Source of the DNA: Blasia pusilla
Lineage: Eukaryota > Marchantiophyta > Marchantiopsida > Blasiales
Reading direction: 5' to 3'
Length of the DNA: 64,000 nucleotides
NCBI GenBank assembly: GCA_050084515.1
Contig: CM114274.1
Coordinates: 24,180,001 to 24,244,000 of the forward strand
Under the pieces are notes generated by a model. It was not told the origin of the DNA. It did no database searches and saw only the letters and a list, made by a program, of their open reading frames with translations. The translations under genes were made by a program, and so were the position numbers. Below, in pieces: positions 35,425-45,930 of the stretch. The stretch's first letter is position 1. Each line of letters opens with the position of its first letter.

Positions 35425-37052
35425 GTGACACGGAGTGGAGTGAGATATCGAGGGGTTACCAATGAGGAGTTACCTCGACATCCATCCACGGCTGGATCGT
35501 CATTACTAGACACTGGGTCTGGTGACAAGATCGTAGACAGAGACAGTAGTACTTGGCAAGAGATGGACGACATAGGCCATCAGGGCATGCGTGGTTTCTC
35601 GGGTGCAGTGGGCACCATTGACTTAGATGATTTTATGCAGGAGTTCGACACGTGGTGCGAATTCCAAGAGATACGGACCCCGACACGGTTCAACCCTTTC
35701 ATGGCATGGAAGGGGTTGTTCCAGCACTTGGAGGTTCCTCCGATGGATGACTACATGGAGTTTCGATCACTATATTCAGTAGAGATCGATGCTTGGAGGA
35801 TGTATTGGGCTCCAGGGTATGTGTCTACTAGTGGTCGTGAGGCATATGATGGGATTGTGAGAGGAGAGAGACCCACACCATCAGCTCGGAGACTAGATGG
35901 AGAGGAGGGCAGTGAGACAGGTGATGTGGCAGAGACCTCCGGTGGTAGAGGGCCACCCAGCTTCAGCCCCACAATGGAGTTCTTCTGACAATTGGGGAAG
36001 AGCTACCAGGGCGTACGCATCGACAAGCTGTAGAGTCTACAGAATTTTTAGCGACGATCGGGTGAGAGTTTGAGAGAGGCATTCACACGCATGAGGAGGC
36101 TGATCATTGCTACGTATGGAGTGACTAAGGCGCATTCAGTCCAATATTGGTACGGGTTCTGGATCGAGAACTACGGAGGAGAGTCTGAGATGCGGTGATG
36201 ATTCACATAGTGAAGCCCATATTGAAGGTGGTCTTTGAGTTGTCTGAGCGTATTGAGCTCAACATGAGTGAGGAGCAAGTAGTGACCGCTGGATTTTCTC
36301 GAGAGTCGACGGGTCCACGAGCGCCGGTGACCCCACAAGTGCCACAGCGAGCACCAGTACCACGAGAGCGGGCCGGTGTGCCCAAAGAGCAGGGCGGGTA
36401 CCGTGAGCCTATGAGGCAACGACCCGTACCTACATATGTTGCCCACCAGGGACCGATGTGGTCTTGTTGGATGTGTGGAGGGGCCCATAGGCAGATAGAC
36501 TGCCCATAGCATGGGAGAGGACCACGAGCGCCTTCGATTGCTTAGGATCCACACAGGATGGCCCCACAATACCACCAGTGTGACTATTGCCACAGATATG
36601 GTCACACTAGGGATAGGTGTTTTGACCTTTGCCGAGAGGCAAGTCCAGAGGTAGGCCAAGGGCCTGGGGGCGGTCGTCCTAGAGGAGGTCGGGGAGTTAT
36701 TCCTAGACGTGGTGGTAGAGGACCACCACCAGCCAGAGGAGATGGAGCACGAGCACCAGAGATGGCACTTCTCTCACACATGGATCAGTTGGAGCAAAGG
36801 ATTGATGCCATGATGATAATGCAGCTCAGGGAAGGCACGGAGCCGCGAGGAGCTAGTGTGGCTCCAACTTCTACCTCTTACCCTGACCCGGGTGAGGATC
36901 TCGCCAGTATGGGGTTTATGTGTAGTGCAGCCCAGGTTGAGGTAGCTATAGTGGTGACTCGGGGTGCTGCGAGAGGCACCGAGCCATCGAGAGGTGGAGT
37001 TGAGATTGACCCACCAGAGGGGACCGATGGGCGGCAGGCCAGGGTTCCATAG
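35425..37052 (+). pseudogene. Gag with two CCHC zinc knuckles
   Basis: The frame opens at 35425 (MTRSGVRYRG). It contains a gag-like helical stretch (DLDDFMQEFDTWCEFQEI) and continues through stops near 35986, 36030, 36050 and 36195. Two zinc knuckles follow: CWMCGGAHRQIDC (near 36466-36507, with only three residues before the His) and the canonical CDYCHRYGHTRDRC (near 36582-36623). The tail is rich in Arg, Gly and Pro, as expected for a nucleic-acid-binding nucleocapsid. Several stops are TGA or TAG where CGA or CAG would be expected. Confidence 0.8.
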
Positions 37053-37061
37053 TGATTCACA

Positions 37062-38280
37062 TTGTCGGAGGCACTACACACACCATCGATGGTGCCTCGA
37101 CGACCGGCGGTGCCTATAGCTCAGGCATGTGGGTCGACGTCACGAGGAGTTGGAGTGACAACTCCTATGCCGGCTCGAGTGGAGTTAGTGTCGACCATAG
37201 TGTTGGAGGTGGCCACCAGAGTGAGTCAGACTCCACTATTCTCCGCCATAGAGTTGGCGACGTTGGGAGTTGGACCACATGAGGTGTTCCGGCTGGCCGC
37301 CATGTTGTGTGAGCATGGAGAGGTGACTGCTTCTTGTTCAGAGGTAGTTGAGGAGGTGGTGGACTTGCCCTTAGAGCCGGTGCTTGGGATGTTCCCCACA
37401 GAGTCATGGCATGCGGCGGCGGCGAAGTTGGTAGATATGCCAGCTCAACTGGCCATAGAGTGAGCAGTGGTGACACATAGAGTAGTGTTATTGGATAACC
37501 CAGTTGGAGTATTTTGCTTTGTTAGTCCGACGGGGACAATATACCACCCGCAACGCGTCCTACTTGATTCGGGAGCGCAACCCTTGATGTTAGGGAAGGC
37601 GGCGTGTTTAGCATTGGGGTTACGGAAGGCTGACATTGAGCCTTGTCCCTTCCAGATACAGACCTCGATTGGGGGCGTGTCACCAACGCAGTATATGACT
37701 TGACAGGAGACAGTTGTTAGAGTCCAGCCAAAGCATGCGACGGATAGTGCTATGGTGCGCACACGTGCGATTACGACACCAGTTGAGTCGTACGATGTGT
37801 TGGTGGGTAGTACAGTGTTATATCCCCTAGGATTCATCCTTGACTTTTGGGAGGAGACCGTTGCTTATCGGCGAGGGTGGCGGTCAGGTGACGGGCGGAT
37901 GAGTCAGTTACCCGTGCTGTTTGCGGGACGAGGTGGTCAATCACGAGGCCAGTCTGTGACCACGTTGGCAACTTTCACAGGTAGTGTTAGGTGGCCAAGA
38001 GAGTTGTTGGAGGGGAACGCACATGCGGAGGATGTCCCGGTAGCGGATAGTCCCACGGATAGAGAGGCCATGGCGGGTCTCTCTTCCCATGTTGGCGAGA
38101 CCTCTTCACCATTGTCGGGTACGACTCGAGAGCTACAGAGAAGTGCCGACGACCTTGTGAGGCAGGCGTGGAGTCATGCCTTTATCCCGGAGCAGCGAGA
38201 GTCATGTGGCAATCGGGCTCTTGGAGTGGAGACGTTGACCCCACTGGATACCACACCAGTTGTGTGGCAGTGCCCAGAGG
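37062..38280 (+). pseudogene. Aspartic protease and linker region
   Basis: VLLDSGAQPLMLGKAACLAL (about 37555-37614) is a retropepsin-like D-S-G motif followed by the usual hydrophobic block; YDVLVGSTVLYPL follows. Stops at about 37461 (TGA) and 37700 (TGA) are CGA in the minus-strand copy at 29.2-31.4 kb. A linker of about 140 residues rich in Ser, Thr and acidic residues leads to the methyltransferase with no similarity I recognise. Confidence 0.82.
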
Positions 38281-39250
38281 AGGGTGTTGGGGTGTTAGAT
38301 CTCTTCATAGGGATTAGCACCGGATTGGCTGCAGTATTGCAGGCGGGCATACAAGTGCATCAGTACCTGTATGTGGAGAGAGATGAGACCGCGCGGCGAG
38401 TATCATTACGTCACGTGGTGAGATTGGTCCAGAGGTATCATGAGTTATTTCCGATATCTGCAGTACGGGGATATCAGCATACACTACTGGCCGACATCTC
38501 TTTGGTGGGGGCATAGGATCTGGATAGAGTTGGCACCATTCATTTGGTGATTGCTGGATGGCCATGTCAGGGTCATTCATCAGGTGGCCGAGGATTTGGA
38601 TTGCAGGATCTGAGGTCAGGGATGTTTTGGGAGATGCGTTGCGAGTAGTACGACACTTGCAGGAGAGTCAGACATGTTCTCCAACATACATTTTGGAGAA
38701 CGTGCGTTGTTGGGAGACACTCGTGCACGTGTGATGACGAGTGTGCATCAGGTGAGGTCCTGGTTGGGACCTGTTGTGTTGTTAGATGCGGTGAGAGTTA
38801 GATCACGTGCCCATCGTCCACGATTGTGGTGGACGAACCTGATACCATCAGAGGTACTGAGTCCAACATATGATGGAGTCTAGAGAGCATCACATCTCAT
38901 AGTGGATGCTATTTTGGGCTTAGGGTGTCGTTCTTAGGTGGTGACACGATATGATAGACCCCCGTTGGCCATGGTCAATAGGGTGGGGGAGTTGAGGGTA
39001 GCCTTACCTACGTTGGTGAGCTTCCCAACATCCCATGCCTTTCTTCAAGGAGGGCCAGGCATGATTTGGGATGAGGTGACCGGAGCATTGGAGGAGCCTA
39101 CAGCAGATGAGCGCGAACGCGCCATGGGGTTCGCTATCGGTACTACGGCGGTGCCAAGGATGACTGGGGCATCCCGGAGATAGGTGTTGGGGCAGGCGAT
39201 GGACCTCAACTATCTCATATGGATAATCAGCCTAGGTATGGCTGAGCAGA
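38280..39250 (+). pseudogene. Retrotransposon-encoded cytosine-5 DNA methyltransferase
   Basis: Motifs of C5 methyltransferases occur in the canonical linear order. Motif I is VLDLFIGISTGLAA, the SAM-binding loop (from 38292). Motif IV is VIAGWPCQGHSS, with the catalytic Cys codon at 38565-38567. Motif VI is YILENV (about 38690). Motif VIII is RSRAHRPRLWWTN (about 38797). Motif X is ADERERAMGF (about 39105), then LGQAMDLNYL beyond a stop. The linear order excludes the permuted DRM type. The domain is compact, about 300 residues, without BAH or chromodomain. Breaks: TAG near 38515 (CAG in the other copy), a 2-bp insertion near 38636, and stops near 38881, 38936 and 39181. The catalytic residues seen are intact. 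Activity of the ancestor is inferred, not shown. Confidence 0.9.
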
Positions 39251-39536
39251 GACGGATGCGAGTGTCATCCATGCCGTCACGTCCACGAGTTGGACCATTG
39301 CCTACAGGGTCTTTACAAGCATTGGCTGGGGGAGAGACGAGGAGAGATAGGCACCCATGGACTTCTTGGGATGTCGTTCGAGCAGAGAGTGCGGAGGCGG
39401 CCAGAGTAGCACATTTCATTTTTCGGATGTAGAGCATGGTGTAGGAGGTCAGAGTGGAGTGGCTGTTGCGGAGGTGGCTAGGGTTGCTACATAGCAACTA
39501 AAGCCGGAGGTTGCGTCCTCTCCGAGAGAGGTCACA

Positions 39537-40972
39537 ATGGAGACTTGGGAGCCTGTGATAGGAGGAGAGCGACAGCGAGTTCATAGGTTTCTGAAAGGGC
39601 ATGTCTGTTGTTTTGCCTTCAGTATGAGAGACTTGGGTACGCTCAAGGGTCCCGGGATACGATTTGAGTTGGCTAGTGATATGCCAATCTTTCGTCGACC
39701 CTACATGTATTCGGATATGGAGCGAGCCTTGATTAAGAGCAGGAGTCAGGACTTGTTGGAGGCAGGACTTGTGGAGTTATCACATGGGGAGTATGCCTAT
39801 GCCACAGTCATGCCGGCGAAGAAGGATATGTATGGCAATTGGACGGATAGGCGGATGTGTGGAGATTACCGTCCTATCAACCGACAGACGAGGTCAGATC
39901 GATACGCCATGCCTACTTCTGAGGAGATCTTTGATGCGGTAGGGCATGCAAAGATCTTCAGTACTTTAGATCTCCATGTTGGTTATCATCAGCTTCCTAT
40001 CAGGTTGGAGGATAGGGAGAAGATAGCACTCTGGGGGATAGATCGGTTTGGGAGAGATTGCTTGTATCAGTGGTGGTTCTTACCATTTGGGTTGAAGAAC
40101 GCGCCTACAGAGTTTTAGAGAGTGATGGATAGGATTCTAGGTGGCTTGGAGTTTGTACGATGTTACATATATGATATTCTTATCTTCAGTTCCACGGTTG
40201 AGGAGCACGAGCGACACCTGGAGGAGGTGTTTCCACGATTGCAGTTACATGGACTGAAGTTACATCCAAGCAAGTGCAGATTCTTTCAGGAGCAGATTGA
40301 GTACTTGGGACACACCATATACCCGAGTGGGTTAGGCGTTTAACAGATGAAGGTAGAGGCTATTGCGCAGATTCCACGCCCTACAGATGTGAGTCAAGTT
40401 TGAGCATTTCTTGGACTGGGGAACTTCTATCGACGGTATGTCAAGGGTTTTAGTGCGATTACAAAGTCTTTGCCCTTGTTGACGAGACTTGATCAGGTTT
40501 GGTTGTGGAGAGATGATCAAGAGCAAGCATTTAAGGAGCTCAAGGACATGTTGACGTCCTCACCCATTTTATAGAGACCGATTAGGGGTCACCCATTCCA
40601 GTTACATACGGATTGGAACATGTTGGTCTAGGAGCAGTGCTTACTCAGAGGGATAATGAGGAGAGGGAGTTCGTTGTGGCTTACGCAAGCCGGTCGAACA
40701 ACATTGCAGAGGCAAAGTACAGCTCCTACGAGGGAGAGTGCTTGGCTGCAGTGTGGGCCGTGGCACATTTCAGGTGCTATTTATTCGGCAACTCTTTCAC
40801 ACTTATCATTGATCATCAGCCGTTGAGGTGGTTGATGGAGTCTAACAAGCTAACGGGAAAGCTTGCCAGATGGGCTCTATTACTACAGGAGTATGAGTTT
40901 GAGGTGGTTCATAGGCCAGGTCGGCTGAACCAAGATGCGGATGGGTTGAGTCGTAACCCATGTCTGAGTTAG
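39537..40972 (+). pseudogene. Reverse transcriptase and RNase H of the methyltransferase-Gypsy element
   Basis: RT motifs: WTDRRMCGDYRPINRQT, YAMPTSEEIFDAVGHAKIFS, STLDLHVGYHQLPI, FGLKNAPTEF and CYIYDILIFS. The last should be Y-I-D-D; Tyr replaces the first catalytic Asp, so this copy's RT would be inactive. RNase H shows VAYASRSNNIAEAKYSSYEG and LARWALLLQEYEFEVVHRPG. Stops lie near 40116, 40340, 40400 and 40573, and the frame changes around 40600. The sequence clusters by eye with plant Gypsy RTs. Confidence 0.9.
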
Positions 40973-41289
40973 AGAGACGACACAGAAGCTCGATGGCACG
41001 GAGAGAGTGATGAGGAGATGGTGCCCGGTTGGCATGCATCTGCCTATCTTTGTTGGTTGACTATGGAAGGTCAGCCACAGGTGATGACTCTAGTGGTGGG
41101 GTTGGATGATGAGTCTTTGGATCCGGAGGTCAGTGAGGAGGTGACAGGTGGTTGTGATATCCATGACGACATGGAGGTTGTGGAGTTCTTGCACAGTGGC
41201 GTCATAGCGAGCACAGTGAGTGCTAGGGAGCGGGATCGGATCCTACAGAGAGCCAGGAGGTTCAGGTGGGAGGGAACTCACATTTTAGC

Positions 41290-42400
41290 GGGTATGGGGA
41301 GATGGTAGGATACGAGTGGTACCTCATCCTTCCCAGCGAGCACGTGTAGTGCGACATGCCCATGAGGAGTTGGGACATTTTGGAGTGAAGCGTACTTACA
41401 GCTTACTCCATATTCAATATTGGTGGCGCGACATGCAAACTGCGGTACAACAATTTGTGGCCAGATGTATGGTATGTAACAGAGTGCAAGCATCCTTCAA
41501 TGCTCTCACTCCGTAGTTACATCCTTTGCCGATTATGGGTTTAGGTTATCGGTGGAGTTTAGACTTTGCGGGACCTTTGCCATTGACGGGGCGTCATCAT
41601 AGGTACGTGTTGGTCATGGTGGAGCATTTCTCCAAGTGGATAGAGTTGGTGGCACTACCGGACAAGGCGAGTGAGGGAATAGCTTATGCGTTTCTAGATC
41701 GTGTGCTTAGTCACTTTGGTGCATCGGCGGAGGTGTTGACTGACCAGGGTACCAAGTTCAGGGGAGAGTTTGAGGCCTTATGTGATCAGGCGCTGGTAGA
41801 TCACCGCACCATGTCCAGAGATCATCCTAAGGCGGATGGGTTGGCGGAGAGAGTGGTACAGACGGTGAAGAGAGGATTGCGCAAGTATGGCTTGCAGCGA
41901 GGACAGTTGAGGGAGTGGGACCTACAGTTGCCATGGTTGGCTATGGGTTATGGCTTTAGTCGGTAGGCATCCTTGGCGTCATTTTCACCGTACTTTTTGC
42001 TCTTTGGGAGAGAGCCAAATTTACCTGCAGCGATTAGACGTGACATGGCGGAGGTGTTACATCTAGATGTGTGGGTACAAGCATGTTCTCACAGGGCGGA
42101 GGTTTTTCGTAGAGTTATGCCTCTGGCCTTTGAGAACGTAGCTATTGCTCAGCATAGAGTTACATTGAGGTACGCGACCATTCGTGGAGGAGGTTATTGT
42201 CCAGGGATTAGGAGGTTTCACCCTGGAGATTACGTGTATTTACAACAAGCGGCACCCACTACGCTAGATGTCACTGCAGGGCGCACGATCCTACGTGTGC
42301 GCAAGGTATTACCGACCGGAGTCCTCATGTTGGAGGGACGGGATGGTATGGTTTGGAAGGATCATATGCGAAATTGTGCTCCATGTCATCTTCCGAACGT
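41290..42400 (+). pseudogene. Integrase of the methyltransferase-Gypsy element
   Basis: The HHCC zinc module reads HEELGHFGVKRTYSLLH then CMVCNRVQAS (41350-41500). The core has YRWSLDFAGPLPL (first Asp), AEVLTDQGTKFRGEF (second Asp) and HPKADGLAERVVQTV (Glu), so all three catalytic residues remain. A C-terminal SPYFLLFGREPNLP block and HPGDYVYLQ follow. Stops occur near 41308, 41515 and 41964. There is no chromodomain; the C terminus continues into a PHD finger. Confidence 0.88.
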
Positions 42401-42439
42401 ATACGGGACGATGGATCCAAGCTTGGCAGTGGTACCTAC

Positions 42440-42590
42440 AGGCTTGAGGTGTATGTTGTGCGGATTTGCGAGGGGTGCAGCCACCATGTTGATATGTGAT
42501 GGTCGTTCTCGAGGGTGGCATATGTCATGTCTGACCCCCCCTCTTGATGTGGTTCCCACGGGACGATGGATGTGTCCGAGATGTGTATAA
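42440..42590 (+). pseudogene. PHD finger fused to the integrase C terminus
   Basis: The pattern CMLCG...LICDG..RGWHMSC..PPL..VP.GRWMCPRC matches the C4HC3 PHD finger, including the typical PPL, VP-G-W and CP-C landmarks. The residue after LICDG should be Cys but is Arg (CGT), one T-to-C step from TGT, so this copy lacks one zinc ligand. The frame is open from 41973 to the TAA at 42588-42590 and forms the element's C terminus. PHD fingers commonly read histone H3 tails; here it occupies the place of the chromodomain in chromoviruses. Confidence 0.85.
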
Positions 42591-42806
42591 GGTAGTAGGT
42601 CATGTCAGAGAGATGTGATTTTTTCTATCGGGAGTTGGGGGGATCGAACTGCTAGCTAGGGGGGCGGTTGTGTGATCTCCATGTATATGTATGAGTTGAT
42701 TTTTGTACATGTGTGGATTGACCCGTGTGTGGAGAAGATCGGTGTTGTGTGGTGTAGATGTGACCAGCGATGTATGTTGTGTAGCGATAGGTATGCGCAT
42801 GACAAC

Positions 42807-43050
42807 TGTCACATCTGAGTAGCCGATAGGCCGAGATCTATCGTGAATAGGGCGTAGGATCCAACGGACTATATTGGGTTTAACTTTGTCCCACGGTGTC
42901 GGATGAGGTTGAGGATAGGTCCATTGTGTCCGGAACGTCATTTCTAACAACTTTCATGTTGAGGTCTTTCACAACCGAGTGACTTGTTGACCAGGTCACC
43001 CGCCCCTGGTAACGTGTGCGCGCAGGTTATCAAGGGGATGGCTATTTTTG
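42807..43050 (+). repeat. Truncated 3' LTR of the methyltransferase-Gypsy element
   Basis: The first 244 bases match the 5' LTR from TGTCACATCTGAG to GGCTATTTTTG, then the sequence switches abruptly to Copia pol. About 150 bp are missing, including the TATA box. Confidence 0.85.
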
Positions 43051-45626
43051 CCAACAAGTCACATATCTTAATATGTGGCATAAAAGAATTGGGCATATGA
43101 ATCTTCAAAGATTGCAAAATATTTTATCATCTAATCTAGTAATATGACTTTATAAATTAGTGAGTCTTATTGTGTTAGAGGTATGTCATGCTTACAAATT
43201 TGGAAAACAAGCTAGATTTCCAAATCCAAAGCAAGGTAGATGAGCATCCAAGATATTGGGGTTGATTTATAATGATGTGTGGATAATATTACAACATAGC
43301 CTTAGTGGTTGCTAATAGTTTGTTTAATTTATTGGTGACTTCTCTAAGATAAATCACCAATAAATTTTCAATACTTTTGATGATTACTTATATTAGAATG
43401 ACATCCAAAGACAAATGATTTGATGTTACACTTCACAACAAAGTGGAGTGGCTAAGAGGAAGAATCGACATATTGCTAAGGCAACACGTGCACATATGCT
43501 GAATGAGGCTATATCAAAGTTTTCACAAGAAGTAAAGTTTATTTTTCCTTCATGAAAGTATTTGGATTTATTTGTTATGCTCATGTTTCTTCTGAAAGAC
43601 GCAAGAAATTAGACCCCGAATCTGAAAAATGTATCTTAATTGGCTACGCTGATGGAACTAAGGGATATAAGTGCTACATTCCATCCTCTAGGCAGTTTAT
43701 TATTAGTTACAATGTTCTCTTTGATGAGTTTAAGTCATGGTATGCACTATCTAAGCCTATTCCATCTCTAAACTTGTCCATTGAGGGGAAGAATATGATT
43801 ATAAACCAACAAATATTGCCTAAAAATTCCCCAAGTACTAGTACCAGATTATGAGAGTCTTAAATTCTTCATTTAAATCTATCAGTCCATGGTTGGGAAG
43901 AATACGTATTCAATCAATTAACACTAGTTAGAGCTCGAGTCAAATGTCATAGACATCTATCTTTGAACAATAACTTCGTAGATCAAGTAGAGTCATACAT
44001 CATGTTCATAGATTTATAAATAAAGGATTTTTTACAACATATTATGCATATATGATTACTACCCTTCAAAAATAGGAGTCGAGTTATTTTTGGAGAAGTT
44101 GCAAGCAAGGTCGAATGGATTGAAGTCATGGAGGAAGAGCTTGTTGCAGTAAGATATCAACACACTTGGGATCCGGTTGATATACCTTATGGTAAGGAAG
44201 TTGTTGGTTGCAAATTGGTTTATAAAGTCAAGTGCTATCACGATGATACAATGAACAGATACCAAGCCAGATTCATAGCCAAGGGCTATGTATAACAATA
44301 TGACATTGATTATGAAGAGACATTTAGCCCTATTGCCAAGATGGCATCTACGAGAATAGTGGTTGCAGTAAGTAAGAAGTGGAGATGACATCACATAGAT
44401 GTCAAGAATGCCTTCTTGAATAGAGATCTATATGAGGAGGTATATATGACTCAACCACATGCATATGAGCATCTAGATTTCCTATTTCGCGTATGCAAGT
44501 TAAAGAAAGCTCTATACGGGCTTAAGCAAGCTGCAAGAACTTGGTGTGGAAAGATTACATACGTGCTACAAGAATTGGGCTTTAGGATATGTAATTCTTA
44601 CTCCTCGGTATATGTCTTGAGAGGACAAGATCATACGGTTATTATTTTGTTGTATGTTGATGACCTCTTGATTATTGGGAGTAATGAGGATATGGTACAA
44701 CAAGTCAAGTTAAAGTTATAGGCAGAATTTGATATGAAGGACTTGGGAGAACTCAAGTATTTCCTTGGTGTTGAGTTTATCAGGGTTGGAGAGAGTATGT
44801 GGTTATTGCAATGACAATATTCTCTTCACATGCTTTCAAAATATTGTATGATGGCTTGTAAGCCAATCTCTACAGCATTGGACCAGAGTGTGAAGCTAAG
44901 AATGGATGAAGGAGAGTTGCATGCAGATTCTAATATGTACATGCTTATGGTTGGAAGTATGATCTATCTGACTATAACAAGACGAGACTTAATTATAGCA
45001 ATTGCCTTAGTGAGCCAATTTATGCAAGTATATCTAAAACCTCATCTTGATGCTAAGAGGAGGATTATGCGGTTTGTGAAACTCTCTGTTCAATTCAGGC
45101 TTCAATTTGATTCTTCTCCGAGTTTATAATTATAAGGATTCACAGATGTTGATTGGGCATGAAGCATGTATGATAGACACTCCATATGTGGTTATTCATT
45201 TACCTTGGGAAACACAGTTATAAGTAGGGCTTCAAAGAAAAAACTTATAGTTGCTTCATCTTCAATAGAAGGTCAGTATAGAGGAGCAACTAATGCAGCA
45301 TGTGAGGTGGTGTGGCTTCATTGATTACTTGCTGAGATTGGTGTTAGTAACTTAGGATTGAGCGTAATACATGCAAACAATATAAGTGGCATTAAACTTG
45401 TTAATAACCTTTTGTTTCATGCTCAAACAAAGCATGTTGAGAAAAAATGAGTTATATGCTACCATTTTATGAGAGAAAAAATGCTTGTAGGAGAAATTGA
45501 TGTTGTGTATATAGATACAAATCAGAGAAATTTTTGAGATCTTTACAAAGGCATTGTGTAGAGATAAGTTTGAGATGTCTAGAAACGATTTAGGTGTTAG
45601 AGATATCGATATGAGTTTGGGGGAAA
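43051..45626 (+). pseudogene. Old Copia pol: pre-integrase, integrase, RT, RNase H
   Basis: The reading starts with MWHKRIGHMNLQRLQNI (GAG pre-integrase), then a badly worn integrase core ending TSQQSGVAKRKNRHIAKATR. The open frame 43552-43854 carries GFICYAHVSSERRKKLDPES. RT follows with [34 protein letters not shown] and the active site LLYVDDLLIIGS (about 44650), then RNase H with GFTDVDWA and SRASKKKLIVASSSIEGQY. Many stops and shifts. The missing gag and protease lie inverted at 32.8-33.9 kb. Confidence 0.85.
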
Positions 45627-45930
45627 ATATTGAAGATTGAGTTAAAGTCAAACTCATTGGACACCCGAACTACTACATTTGGTACTAATACGAAGTAGAA
45701 AAACTTAATCTTGGTTAGTCAATTAAGCACAATTATCTTAAATAGGATTAGTTAATCATAGTTAGTCTAACTCAAGACTATGGTTAAGATTAGGGTTAGG
45801 TTTTCTTGTATGTACCATATATAATTGAAAGGGGAATGAACCTCCACTTATTCTCTTATTGCAAAATTTCTTTTTCCATGATGGTGTGTGAGTATGAGAG
45901 TCATATCCCATAAGTTATGCTTCTTTAACA
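45627..45930 (+). repeat. 3' LTR of the old Copia element
   Basis: It follows a purine tract (GAGTTTGGGGGAAAATA) and shares its first 120 or so bases with 32677-32800. The right end is estimated near 45930. Confidence 0.6.

Larger units (their letters stand above)
33980..43050 (+). mobile_element. Gypsy LTR retrotransposon encoding a cytosine-5 DNA methyltransferase and a PHD finger
   Basis: Order: LTR, long leader, gag with two zinc knuckles, aspartic protease, cytosine-5 methyltransferase, RT, RNase H, integrase, PHD finger, truncated LTR. The methyltransferase lies between protease and RT in the same orientation, and all segments would form one gag-pol reading if the stops and shifts were absent. 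RT, RNase H and integrase are of Gypsy type. The element is dead: many stops, a 2-bp insertion in the methyltransferase and an altered RT active site. It is inserted in, or joined to, an older Copia element. Confidence 0.92.

Noticed and set aside
38280-39250. A host methyltransferase gene (DRM type) at this place
   Set aside because: The motif order is linear rather than permuted, there are no introns or UBA domains, and the same domain sits in the same place in a second copy of the element.
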